Source: Candidatus Curtissbacteria bacterium RIFCSPHIGHO2_12_FULL_41_17 (GTDB taxonomy: Bacteria > Patescibacteriota > Microgenomatia > Curtissbacterales > GWA2-41-24). Taken from it: a stretch of 13,727 nt of DNA. This document shows, in pieces, positions 5,706 through 13,727 of the stretch. Both the position numbers and the translations under genes were made by a program. The stretch lies in assembly GCA_001774945.1 (NCBI GenBank), contig MFBL01000007.1:1339-15065 (forward strand), given 5' to 3'. Positions within the stretch are counted from its first letter, which is position 1; every line of letters begins with the position of its first letter. The notes beneath the pieces were generated by a model, which was not told the origin of the DNA, did not search any database, and saw nothing but the letters and a program-made list of their open reading frames with translations.

Positions 5706-7214
5706 TTAATTTGCTAGAATTTCGTATAGATAGGGAATATACTTACTTTCTTCTATTTTGATTATTGAGCCTTTAAGTTCTTCGGCTTCTTTTAAGTAAG
5801 CGACTGCTAGCTTGTTAATGCCCTCTAAATTGGCAATACTTGCCTTTAGTGCTTTAGCTTCCCAATTGTTGTCGTTGAGACTTTCAGCTTTGTCTATATA
5901 GAATTTCGCAGCATCTATGTTGAAAAGTGGCATTTTGAGAGCTAAATTGGCGGTACTTTGATAAACAAAAAAATCATCTTCTTGAAAAATGTCCATCTTC
6001 TTAAATAAATCTGTCATCGAATAAGAATTATTGCTCTCTGTTAACCATTCTGTAGCAATCAATTTTTCTTTCTTTATGAAATCGACAATATTACTGCTTA
6101 TAAGATAAGCTCCTTCTTTTGTTGGGTGGGTACCATCAAGAATTAAATTAAATCCTGTAAGCCCTTCTGGAGAATTTTGAGCAAATATCTGGGCAAAATC
6201 CATAACCCAAACATTTTTATTATCCTCTAAGGAGGATAAATAATTAGCATAGGAAGTAGTTGTTCTCCAAGGAATCGGATCGGCATCTTTGGCTTTTTCA
6301 AATAACTGGCGCGCATTTTGGCCATTTTTAGCTACAATTGTTGCTTTAAGATAAAGAAAAGAAGCATCATCGGGATATTTGGCAAGACTACTATCAATTA
6401 AATTGTTTGCTTCCAAGAGCCGATTTTCATCAATCAAATGGATTGCTTTATGCAAATTCTCCTGGTAAGCATTGGGGGTATCCAAGGTTGTTAATGCTCT
6501 TTTTACAGGCGGCCAGTCTTTAATATTGTGAGCTGGGATCCCCAAGATGACTGGCACTTTTCTGACTTTGGCCTCTTTGATAATTTCATTTATATTAGTT
6601 TTAAAAATCCTTATTTTGCCCCAAGTGAGAATTTTGTTGACTGAATATGCAGGAAATTTTTGGTGGCGAGATTGAAGCTGATCAGCCTGACTTGAATCCG
6701 TTCTTTCGACTACAAACATAATCAATTTGGCCAGATCACTTCTGTTTTTTAAAGCAGTCGTAGTCTTAACTAAAGTATAAGAATCTAGCTGAGGATAAAT
6801 AAATTCATTTTCACCCGTATAAATAATAATTAAATCAGGTTTTTGTGAAACAGTTCTCTCAAAAATGTAGCGAATTCTACTACTGTTAAATCCTGCCCAT
6901 CCAAAATTAAAAACTTTTATATTTTTCCCTTCAAATACATGGTTGAGTTGATACTCAAGTTGAGAAACAAATCCAACTTTGGGCAAAGGAAGTCCTTTAA
7001 CTGTCGAACCACCATAAACAAAAATTCTAAACTCGTCCGGTGTTTTTGGGGCAAATGGTGGCACATAAATTTCTTCAAACTCCGTTCTCAAAATATCTGG
7101 GTTAATTTTATCTTTAAAAACTGTATGACTTGCTATTTTTGCCAATAATTCTAAAAGGATAAAAATGAGGACTATTGTTAAAAATATCAACAAAAATCTT
7201 TTAACAACTCTCAT
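5706..7214 (-). CDS. Membrane-anchored SGNH/GDSL hydrolase-like protein with inserted TPR-like region
   Basis: A 502-residue protein with one N-terminal membrane helix (about 7-28), placing the rest outside the cytoplasm. The SGNH blocks are present: YGGST with candidate nucleophile Ser70, FNFGWAGFNS (102-111) with the oxyanion glycine, TGENEF (133-138) with Asn136, and DGTHP (360-364) with Asp360 and His363. Between blocks III and V, about residues 248-312 form helical TPR-like repeats (NLHKAIHLIDENRLLEAN; SLAKYPDDASFLYLKA). A second helical repeat region fills 425-495. This architecture is known among bacterial SGNH proteins of surface-polysaccharide clusters, where family members act as O-acyl esterases or acyltransferases. 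A role in acylating or deacylating the glycan made by this cluster is inferred. The start lies 6 nt after the stop of the upstream GT-C gene, with only a weak Shine-Dalgarno. Confidence 0.8.
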   Translation of the reverse strand: MRVVKRFLLIFLTIVLIFILLELLAKIASHTVFKDKINPDILRTEFEEIYVPPFAPKTPDEFRIFVYGGSTVKGLPLPKVGFVSQLEYQLNHVFEGKNIKVFNFGWAGFNSSRIRYIFERTVSQKPDLIIIYTGENEFIYPQLDSYTLVKTTTALKNRSDLAKLIMFVVERTDSSQADQLQSRHQKFPAYSVNKILTWGKIRIFKTNINEIIKEAKVRKVPVILGIPAHNIKDWPPVKRALTTLDTPNAYQENLHKAIHLIDENRLLEANNLIDSSLAKYPDDASFLYLKATIVAKNGQNARQLFEKAKDADPIPWRTTTSYANYLSSLEDNKNVWVMDFAQIFAQNSPEGLTGFNLILDGTHPTKEGAYLISSNIVDFIKKEKLIATEWLTESNNSYSMTDLFKKMDIFQEDDFFVYQSTANLALKMPLFNIDAAKFYIDKAESLNDNNWEAKALKASIANLEGINKLAVAYLKEAEELKGSIIKIEESKYIPYLYEILAN

Positions 7215-7220
7215 ACTTTT

Positions 7221-8798
7221 TCATCTTGGGTGGCCTATTTTGATAGCTTCTTGACCATTAGGATAATAGATAGTCTTGACTACTTCAAAACTTCCCGGAA
7301 AATTCCCCGGATCGGACACAAATAGATCATTTTTAGTTTCGGGTGCTTTAGCATCAAAATAGTACTTGTCGAAGTGGTATCTGGTACCTTGTTGCTGGTA
7401 GCTAGTTGGGTCATATTTGGTGTTAAAAAGCCAGAAGATGTAAGCTTGTTCGATTGAATGGTCAATATTTATCTTTTCGAATTGGTCTTTAAATTTTTCA
7501 GCTTCGAGAACTGCTTCTTTGTAACCGTATTGCCAAAAATCCGCCTTGTCGTATGGATAATGTCTCCAGTAGTTGTGAAGATAAACTATGACTGATATAC
7601 CGATCCATAAGATATAAAAATATTGAACATGTCTCTTAAATAAAAATTTTATGGAGAAAATTGAAACAAGAGCATAGGCACTAATAATCTGAAGTGCCGG
7701 ATCCATAGGCAAAGAACGATTACCGTGCGGATTCGGAACAGCCGGCGTGGCGGGAATTGGGGCGATCAGAAGCCATGCAAGAAGAAAGGCGGAAGTTTTA
7801 TTGCGGTTTTTAACAAGCAAAAAAACACCATATAATATTAAAGGGAGCTGAAATAGATAGACCATTCCCATATTTCCTATGTGATGACGAAAATTGTCAT
7901 CGCCCTTGGTAAAAAGAAAATTAAAATCAAAATGGGAAAGATAATTACCAAACCACGTTTGACCAATAACGAATCTTCTGTTATGAATATACCTTCCGAA
8001 TCTCAATTCTAAGTTTTGATCTTGAAGGATAAATTTTATCGATTTTTCTATATCCTCAAGCCTTGGTCTACCGGTGGTAACTTCAAATCTTTGTAAAATA
8101 ACTCTAGGCGGAATTAATACAACTAAGGGAAGAGCTATAAGAATTGCAATTACAGCAAAGACCACTAAATATTTTTTAGGCACTGACCAAATTTCTTTTT
8201 TCCAAATAATAAAAGCTGCAACAAATAGAAACGGTACAAAAATCCGCTCTGCATGATAACTATATGCGGAAATCCCTAGAGCAAGTGCACTTAAAATTAG
8301 CCATTTTTTATTAACCAGACCATATAAAAAAGCCGTAATGGCAGCTACCGCAAAAAATAAACCAACTGTGGCTTCAAAGCCGACTCTGGAAAACTGTAAG
8401 TGCCAGGGGGAGATGGCCAACATTAGCATAGCTACTGTTGGAATATCAAATTTCAACTTAGAATTTTCAAACAGTTTTTTAGCTAAAAAATACAATACAG
8501 GGACGGTCAGAAATCCGAAAACTGCCGAGGGTAATCTTGCGGCAAAGGGCGTAAGACCAAATACTGCAACTGCAGGAATATTAAGATACATATAAAGTGG
8601 GGGTTTGTAATCATCAAATGATCGATTAGTAATAGGCAAGAAATCCCCATATTCGTCTCTGCCGGTTTTGAAAATCGAATAGGCGTTGTAGGCATTACTG
8701 TTTTCGTCCCAGTCCAAGCTTAAAGGCACTGCGCCTAATTTATAAAACCGGAGAATGAATGCTAAAACTAAAATTAACCAGAAGATTTTTTTTGTCAT
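7221..8798 (-). CDS. ArnT/PMT_2-like glycosyltransferase (GT-C), paralog 3
   Basis: A 525-residue multi-pass membrane protein with about 11-13 hydrophobic segments. The first extracytoplasmic loop has DWDEN with Asp31/Glu32, the catalytic acidic site of ArnT/PMT-type enzymes, then YNAYSIFKTGRDEYGDFLP (37-55) and DYKPP with Lys65. RLPSAVFG (88-95), SPWHLQFSR (130-138) and HNRR (272-275) are shared with the gene at 11931-13544. A soluble C-terminal part begins near a QYGYK motif. The predicted reaction is transfer of a sugar from polyprenyl phosphate to an acceptor on the outer membrane face (Pfam PMT_2, GT39/GT83-like); acceptor and sugar are unknown. The ATG overlaps the preceding stop as ATGA. 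It ends 6 nt before the SGNH gene, so the two are likely co-translated. Confidence 0.88.
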   Translation of the reverse strand: MTKKIFWLILVLAFILRFYKLGAVPLSLDWDENSNAYNAYSIFKTGRDEYGDFLPITNRSFDDYKPPLYMYLNIPAVAVFGLTPFAARLPSAVFGFLTVPVLYFLAKKLFENSKLKFDIPTVAMLMLAISPWHLQFSRVGFEATVGLFFAVAAITAFLYGLVNKKWLILSALALGISAYSYHAERIFVPFLFVAAFIIWKKEIWSVPKKYLVVFAVIAILIALPLVVLIPPRVILQRFEVTTGRPRLEDIEKSIKFILQDQNLELRFGRYIHNRRFVIGQTWFGNYLSHFDFNFLFTKGDDNFRHHIGNMGMVYLFQLPLILYGVFLLVKNRNKTSAFLLAWLLIAPIPATPAVPNPHGNRSLPMDPALQIISAYALVSIFSIKFLFKRHVQYFYILWIGISVIVYLHNYWRHYPYDKADFWQYGYKEAVLEAEKFKDQFEKINIDHSIEQAYIFWLFNTKYDPTSYQQQGTRYHFDKYYFDAKAPETKNDLFVSDPGNFPGSFEVVKTIYYPNGQEAIKIGHPR

Positions 8799-10450
8799 GG
8801 GATTTTAACTTGACTTACGTCATAGACTTCAAAAATTCTATCCCCTCTTAAATCATCTATGGTGTAGGTGGGAGGTTTAGGAAACTCTATTTCTTTTTCG
8901 CCGGCAACAATTAACGTTTTTGCCGGTAGACGATCGATGCCTGGTATTGAATCTACAAAATCGTATTTTCCAATGCTATCAAATATTACCCAGCCTTCAT
9001 CGGATTTATGCCTTTTGGCATTGACTAAAAAGAAGTTAGGATCAACTTTTGAAAAATATAGATACTGCATATACTGATGGCCATAGTCGATTTTTCTTGA
9101 TATGACAAATTTGTCGTATTCCTGTTCTTTTGAGGCAAGATACTTAAAAAGCTCTTTGTAGCCATATCTCTGATAACGACTGGTAAAATATGCATCTACC
9201 ACGAATAAATCAGATATAAATCCGACTGTTGAAATGATTATTAAAATAGAGAAAAGGAAAACATAGATTGTTCTTAGAAAATTGTTTTTCAGGTAAAAGA
9301 ACATGGCTACTAGGCCGTAAGCAGCAACAATTTGTGGGACCGGCATAAAAAGATTAATCCTACCGTAATTGCCAACTCCGGCGATAGCAGCTCCCAATGG
9401 GAAGAAAGCCATCCAAGGTACAATAATTCTTAAAGCCGGACTTTTGGCTTTAAAAAGAAAAATCAGACCCAATATTATTAGCGGAAGCTCGAATAAATAA
9501 AGAACACTCCGGGTCGCAAAAGACTGAAATCCTGTCGAATTCGCATTATCAAAATAAGTTTTGATCGATAAATTGCCGAAGTAGTTATTTAGATAAATTT
9601 TGGAAAATACGAGAACTTTATTGTAGCTTATCAGGCAGACGGCATTGGGAAATTTCTGCATGCATGTTCCCCTTTGTTCGTTTATCACATTATTAATTCC
9701 AGTTCTGGCAATTCCAGCGATAAAACTTTCTTGAAAGAATCTAGATTGCCCATGAAAAGTCGCAGCTACTGGAACTAGAGGCACGAGAAGGAAAAGGCTA
9801 ATAATTAGATTTCTTGTTAGGATACCTTTAAACTTTTTGAGTTGATCCCAATGAAAATAAATCAGAGCTATGACAAAAAGAGGCATAAAAAGCCAACTTG
9901 AGCGGTAGATATAAAATGAAACAGCATAGGTAACAAATGAGGCCGTTAACCATTTTGGATTTTGAAATCCTTTCATAAAGAAGTAAGTGGCGATAGTGAT
10001 AAAGAAAACTAATAAATCAGACTCAAAAGCATTCCTCGATGCCGCTATATGCCAAGGTGAAATCGCCAGAAGCAAGGTCGCAACAAGTGCCACTCTTTTA
10101 TCAAAAAGTCTTTGGGAAAGTAAATAAGTAGCAAAAACTGCAAAAACTCCAAACAAAGCAGATGGAAGTCTTGTAGCAAATTCGTTAACGCCGAAAAAAA
10201 ATTGAGAAATAACCGTTAAGTAAAGATAGCCAACGAGTTTCCAGTCGCCGAAACTTTCAAAAACCGGAAAGGGTAGAAATCTTCCCCATTCATCTCTGGC
10301 GGTTTTAAGTATTGAAAAAGCGTTATATCCAAAAGCTGCTTCGTCATCGTTAAATCCGACGGGAATCGATCCTAATTTTACAAATCGCAATGCAGTTGCG
10401 ATTAACAATATAAATATTAATAAATAATTTTTTTTTAAAAAATCCATCAT
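8795..10450 (-). CDS. ArnT/PMT_2-like glycosyltransferase (GT-C), paralog 2
   Basis: A 551-residue multi-pass protein on the same template as its neighbours: FNDDEAAFGYNAFSILKTAR (33-52) with the acidic pair Asp36/Glu37, RDEWGRFLP (52-60), GDWK with Lys71 and RLPSALFG (94-101), then SPWHIAASR (131-139). It is the most divergent of the three template paralogs: the DYKPP motif has become DWKLV and the HNRR motif is absent. The large loop instead has two cysteines, Cys263 and Cys272, which the paralogs lack there. A soluble tail follows the YGYKEL motif. It likely uses a polyprenyl-phosphate sugar donor outside the membrane, but the motif changes suggest a different acceptor or sugar from the other two. 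It overlaps both neighbours by 4 nt. MM at the start leaves a two-codon ambiguity. Confidence 0.86.
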   Translation of the reverse strand: MMDFLKKNYLLIFILLIATALRFVKLGSIPVGFNDDEAAFGYNAFSILKTARDEWGRFLPFPVFESFGDWKLVGYLYLTVISQFFFGVNEFATRLPSALFGVFAVFATYLLSQRLFDKRVALVATLLLAISPWHIAASRNAFESDLLVFFITIATYFFMKGFQNPKWLTASFVTYAVSFYIYRSSWLFMPLFVIALIYFHWDQLKKFKGILTRNLIISLFLLVPLVPVAATFHGQSRFFQESFIAGIARTGINNVINEQRGTCMQKFPNAVCLISYNKVLVFSKIYLNNYFGNLSIKTYFDNANSTGFQSFATRSVLYLFELPLIILGLIFLFKAKSPALRIIVPWMAFFPLGAAIAGVGNYGRINLFMPVPQIVAAYGLVAMFFYLKNNFLRTIYVFLFSILIIISTVGFISDLFVVDAYFTSRYQRYGYKELFKYLASKEQEYDKFVISRKIDYGHQYMQYLYFSKVDPNFFLVNAKRHKSDEGWVIFDSIGKYDFVDSIPGIDRLPAKTLIVAGEKEIEFPKPPTYTIDDLRGDRIFEVYDVSQVKIP

Positions 10451-11934
10451 GGTACAACTTGATATAATCTCATGTAGCTATTTCCCTTCCCTTTTTGAAA
10501 TTTGGCAACGAATTTCAGTTTCTGATTTAAGATTTCTTTTTGATTTTCGTTAAAAACAAAGTAAGTTTTAGTAATTTGCGCCTGATCTAGTACCTGTTGG
10601 GGAAGCTTATTTGCGTCAACAGGCCAAAAGCCCTCTATCTGGACATTTTGATTGCCAAAAAAGTATACCTGCAATGCGTATGGTAAAAGGCCGAAAGTTC
10701 CTTCAGTTGCCACATAAACTTTTTTGTCTTTTGATTCTTCTCGAATGACGTCAACGACCTGAGAAACTCCGTATCCAGCCGGCCAGTCATTGAGATACTG
10801 ACCCGAATCGCTATCGGCAATTCTTGCCCTAGTAGGATTAGTTAAAAGAAAATACGAAGATAAAAGAGGCAAAATCAAAAAGGAAATAAAAATAACCGCT
10901 AATACCTTTTTTAACCTCGGAATCCGATTTGAAAAGTTAATTAAACCATGCGATATGATAATGATTAAAAACGGGAAATAAAAAAGGAGAAATCTGGGAT
11001 AAATAACCTTATTGAAAACAGACTCTGCCAAAAATGGTATTAAAAATAAAAACGATAAATAAATTATTCTTTTATTCATTTTGTATATCCCCCAAAGAAC
11101 AGAAATTACGAAAAGTAAAAATAACGGCCAGCTGATATAGGAAACAAGCCAGTTGGAAAATGTTATAACGTTTGATTTAAAAAAGATAAACGGATTTGCA
11201 AGTACTTCTGAAAAAGGCCTGATAAACTCCGAGTTCTTGCGGTCAATAATATAAAACAGAGGGGAAAGTCTTAAGCTATTGTAGATTACTTGGGTTAAAA
11301 CCGCAGTAATCGCTGAAAGCCCCAGCCATTTTAAAAATCTCATATGGCGATTCTTAGTTGAAAAATCAAAAAAGAGTAAAGAGAGCGGTAAAAAATATAG
11401 GAAAAATACTCCGGATGATTTAGTAATCATGGCAAACCCAATGGAAAACCCTGCAAGAATTGCCGTGTCAAGACGTGCTTTTCTTGCAAGTTTGATGGTA
11501 AAGAAGATGCCCCATATTCCAAACATTGTTAAAAGTGAATCAAAAAGAGCCATGCGGTCGTAGAGCAAAGTCAAAGGAAGAATGAGATATAAAATTGCCG
11601 AAAGCTTGGCAACTTTTTCAGAAAACAATTCCTTTGACAGAAAATAAATCCCGATTAAAGATCCAAAACCCGCCAAAATGGAAACTGCCCTAGTCGCGAT
11701 TAAGGGGTCACCTATAAATTTCTGGAAAATTGCGGCAAACCATATAAATAAGGGTTGTTTGCCGTCTTCAAGCGAGATAAAACGGTTAGCCGGATCATGA
11801 AGGGCAACTTGCGCCCAATACGTATAAATTGCTTCATCGGTAAATATCGGAATAATTTTCAGGTTTATAGTCCTTGTAAGAAAGTAAACTGACCCGATTA
11901 AAGGCCAGAAAAAGAATTCCAATTTATTTTTCAT
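10447..11934 (-). CDS. ArnT/PMT_2-like glycosyltransferase (GT-C), divergent member
   Basis: A 495-residue multi-pass protein. FTDEAIYTYWAQ (31-42) carries the acidic pair Asp33/Glu34, and EDGKQPLFIW (56-65) supplies the conserved Lys59 before the second helix. TRAVS (81-85), a YDRMALFDSLL segment and an ITKSSG segment later are typical of PMT_2 (Pfam PF13231) glycosyltransferases related to ArnT. It lacks the GYNAYSI...RDEYG template of its three neighbours, so it belongs to a separate subfamily rather than being a recent duplicate. The C-terminal 90 residues form a soluble extracytoplasmic part. It is expected to use a polyprenyl-phosphate sugar donor; the acceptor is unknown. It overlaps the genes on both sides by 4 nt (ATGA), the signature of a translationally coupled array. 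Confidence 0.87.
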   Translation of the reverse strand: MKNKLEFFFWPLIGSVYFLTRTINLKIIPIFTDEAIYTYWAQVALHDPANRFISLEDGKQPLFIWFAAIFQKFIGDPLIATRAVSILAGFGSLIGIYFLSKELFSEKVAKLSAILYLILPLTLLYDRMALFDSLLTMFGIWGIFFTIKLARKARLDTAILAGFSIGFAMITKSSGVFFLYFLPLSLLFFDFSTKNRHMRFLKWLGLSAITAVLTQVIYNSLRLSPLFYIIDRKNSEFIRPFSEVLANPFIFFKSNVITFSNWLVSYISWPLFLLFVISVLWGIYKMNKRIIYLSFLFLIPFLAESVFNKVIYPRFLLFYFPFLIIIISHGLINFSNRIPRLKKVLAVIFISFLILPLLSSYFLLTNPTRARIADSDSGQYLNDWPAGYGVSQVVDVIREESKDKKVYVATEGTFGLLPYALQVYFFGNQNVQIEGFWPVDANKLPQQVLDQAQITKTYFVFNENQKEILNQKLKFVAKFQKGKGNSYMRLYQVVP

Positions 11935-13544
11935 CTTGAAGCAATACCGATATCAAATACCGATTCCCCAATTAAATTATTTACTGAAGTAACTTTTGTT
12001 GCGTCATCCGGTAGATCATCAGGCCTAACTATAAAAAGAGTTTTTCCTTTTAAAGAAGCGGTGCTGGGGCTATCGGTGAATATAAATTTATCGAAGCCCT
12101 CCACATCCAAAAAGTAAAACTGGTCTCTGGTGACTTTCGCGGTTTGTTGATAGATTTCCGGATCATAATTTGTATAAAACAAGAAATAAATATAGGGTCT
12201 GCCCATGGATTTTGTCACAATTATTTGATCGACTTGGCTGTAGTATGTTTTGGCAACATCCACAGCTTGTTTGTAACCGTATTGCCAATCACCGGAATAA
12301 TTTAACGGCCAGTGAATATAATACATATGCAGATAATACAAAAAATTTATCAATAAGGCCGCGCAAAGTGCAGCAATGAAAATTTTGTTAAATTTCAAAT
12401 TTTTAATTAGATTGTAGGCGCCATAAGAGGATATAAGGATCAGGACCGGAAGTATATGGATCATCCTTAAAGCGTGAGGGGTTTCACGAGCAGTAGCAGG
12501 CCCAAGAGGCGAAACAAGCAGCCATCCAATTATTAAAAAACGGTATTTTTCGTTTTTTTTGAACAAAAAGTATATTCCGGCCAAAATAAAGGGCAGGTCT
12601 AAATAATATAATTCTCCAACTTCCTGAATTGAAAGCCTAGGATTAAAGTCTCCATGAAAAAATAAAAAGCTTGGATTAAACGCATCAAAGTAATGTTTTA
12701 AGTATTCGTGGGCATAGAAGAAACGCCGGTTATGAATTAAATTGGTCCACCAAGAATAGTCATCTTTGGCTTGATGCCTTCTGGAATCATCTATCGGTTT
12801 TAGGTCCTTAAAAATAGTAACCTCATTAAAGCGCAGCCTACCTTCAATTGTTCCGGTTGCAAATTTAAAAAGAGGCCAAAATAGAAAAATTGCTACCACT
12901 GTTGTCACTGTTACCAATCTAAGATTTGTAAAAATTTGTTTTTTAAATTGAAGTACTAAAACCAGTAAAATAAAGGGGACAAACAGTCTTTGGCCGGTAA
13001 ACGTATACATTGCAGCCAAAAAAGACAGCAAAGATATGAACAAATAGAATGCTTTATCTTGCGCAAATTTCAAAAATAGAAAGATGCCTAAAGTTGAAAA
13101 AAACAACCCTAAATTTGCCTCAAAAGCTCCTCTTGAGAATTGCAGGTGCCAAGGAGAAATTGCTAAAAATAGAGCTGCAATCTGCGATATTATCTCACTC
13201 TCAAATAATCTTTTAGAAATTAAATAAATTAAAAGTACAGTAAGCGTACCAAACAAAGCTGAAGGAAAACGAATGGCGAATTCATTTAGTCCAAATATGG
13301 CCACTGATGGAACAGCTGCGTAAATATAACCGGGAGGCTTGTAATCACCAAATGCGGCAAAATTTGTTAAAGGTAAGAACTTACCATACTCATCGCGGGC
13401 GGTTAATAGTATGGAATATGCGTTGTATCCCAAAGACGCCTCATCCCAGTAGAGAGATGGAGGAACTTTGGAAAGTTTATAGACTCTCAAAACTATTGCC
13501 AAGAGAATGATAAATAACAGTATTATTTTATTTATATTTTTCAT
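11931..13544 (-). CDS. ArnT/PMT_2-like glycosyltransferase (GT-C), paralog 1
   Basis: A 537-residue multi-pass protein. LYWDEASLGYNAYSILLTAR (31-50) holds the catalytic-type Asp34/Glu35, followed by RDEYGKFLP (50-58) and GDYKPP with Lys69. RFPSALFG (92-99), SPWHLQFSR (130-138), HNRR (271-274), ETPHALR (354-360) and QYGYK (421-425) complete a template it shares closely with the gene at 7221-8798. The last ~115 residues are mainly soluble and probably extracytoplasmic. Like ArnT it should use a polyprenyl-phosphate sugar to modify an acceptor on the outer face; neither is identified. It starts 11 nt after the stop of the partial upstream gene. A purine-rich AAGAAAGG lies unusually close (2 nt) to the ATG. 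Its stop overlaps the next start as ATGA. Confidence 0.88.
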   Translation of the reverse strand: MKNINKIILLFIILLAIVLRVYKLSKVPPSLYWDEASLGYNAYSILLTARDEYGKFLPLTNFAAFGDYKPPGYIYAAVPSVAIFGLNEFAIRFPSALFGTLTVLLIYLISKRLFESEIISQIAALFLAISPWHLQFSRGAFEANLGLFFSTLGIFLFLKFAQDKAFYLFISLLSFLAAMYTFTGQRLFVPFILLVLVLQFKKQIFTNLRLVTVTTVVAIFLFWPLFKFATGTIEGRLRFNEVTIFKDLKPIDDSRRHQAKDDYSWWTNLIHNRRFFYAHEYLKHYFDAFNPSFLFFHGDFNPRLSIQEVGELYYLDLPFILAGIYFLFKKNEKYRFLIIGWLLVSPLGPATARETPHALRMIHILPVLILISSYGAYNLIKNLKFNKIFIAALCAALLINFLYYLHMYYIHWPLNYSGDWQYGYKQAVDVAKTYYSQVDQIIVTKSMGRPYIYFLFYTNYDPEIYQQTAKVTRDQFYFLDVEGFDKFIFTDSPSTASLKGKTLFIVRPDDLPDDATKVTSVNNLIGESVFDIGIASR

Positions 13545-13555
13545 TACCTTTCTTG

Positions 13556-13727
13556 CTAATTAAAAAAGATATTATTACATACCGACTTCATTTGCCAGTT
13601 AAATATAAAATACCAAAATGTTAAGTAAACCAATGCGAGTAAAATGGATACGTGTAGCGTCGACTTTGCTGCCTTATTAATTCCCCACAGCGAAAAACTG
13701 TATCTTGATAATGTTAATACATAAAAT
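13556..13727 (-). CDS. C-terminal end of a membrane protein, possibly another GT-C enzyme (partial)
   Basis: The minus strand is open from the window edge (frame from 13726) to TAG at 13558-13556 and gives 56 C-terminal residues. They include LSRYSFSLWGINKAAKS, then one clear transmembrane helix (about residues 23-43, rich in Leu/Ile/Phe/Tyr) and a short hydrophilic tail. The arrangement of Ser-Arg-Tyr, a short hydrophobic stretch, a basic turn and a last helix ending in an aromatic Trp region resembles the end of the PIG-V-like protein at 2441-3559 (PRYVLVAFP...GYW). A second PIG-V-like or other GT-C gene is therefore possible but weakly supported. It ends 11 nt before the next ATG, so it belongs to the same transcription unit. 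Confidence 0.55.
   Translation of the reverse strand, partial: FYVLTLSRYSFSLWGINKAAKSTLHVSILLALVYLTFWYFIFNWQMKSVCNNIFFN

Noticed and set aside
8338..8595. Plus-strand ORF of 85 codons and similar ORFs opposite the GT-C genes
   Set aside because: Their codons mirror the conserved GT-C frames on the other strand, and none has a start signal or known motif.

Overview
This 13.7-kb window holds a dense, AT-rich block of cell-surface glycan genes. Twelve complete genes lie head to tail on the minus strand, so transcription runs from high to low coordinates. The window begins and ends in partial genes: the 3' end of a plus-strand gene at the left edge (1-75, convergent with the cluster) and the 3' end of a membrane-protein gene at the right edge (13556-13727). 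No mobile element, CRISPR array, tRNA or rRNA was seen.

The organism is probably a member of the Candidate Phyla Radiation (Patescibacteria, Microgenomates-like). This rests on the AT-rich, Lys/Ile/Phe-rich coding, the serial array of ArnT/PMT-like membrane glycosyltransferases, and a DUF2304 gene near a DPM1-like GT2. It is inference, not proof. TGA serves as a stop in several ATGA overlaps, which argues against the CPR lineages that read UGA as glycine.

Layout in transcription order. (1) 13544 to 7221: four large multi-pass GT-C glycosyltransferases of the PMT_2/ArnT type joined by 4-nt ATGA overlaps; three are clear paralogs of one another. (2) 7214 to 5706: a membrane-anchored SGNH/GDSL esterase-like protein with an inserted TPR-like region. 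(3) 5664 to 4885: a WaaE/KdtX-like GT2. (4) 4884 to 4578: the only long gap. It carries inverted repeats, a 9-codon lysine/arginine-rich ORF behind a strong Shine-Dalgarno, and a hairpin plus U-tract just before the next gene, so it looks like an attenuator-type leader. (5) 4577 to 88: a GT4 glycosyltransferase, a PIG-V-like GT-C mannosyltransferase, a small SMR/EamA-like protein, a DPM1-like GT2, an NAD-dependent epimerase/dehydratase and a DUF2304 protein.

Inferred logic: the DPM1-like GT2 makes a polyprenyl-phosphate sugar on the cytoplasmic face. The small four-helix protein, which lacks the drug-antiport glutamate, could help move that lipid-sugar outward as ArnE/ArnF do. The five GT-C enzymes would then use it outside the membrane to decorate a lipid, wall polymer or protein. 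The GT4 and WaaE-like GT2 would assemble cytoplasmic parts, the SDR would tailor a nucleotide sugar, and the SGNH protein could add or remove acyl groups. The window does not reveal the acceptor or sugar identities.
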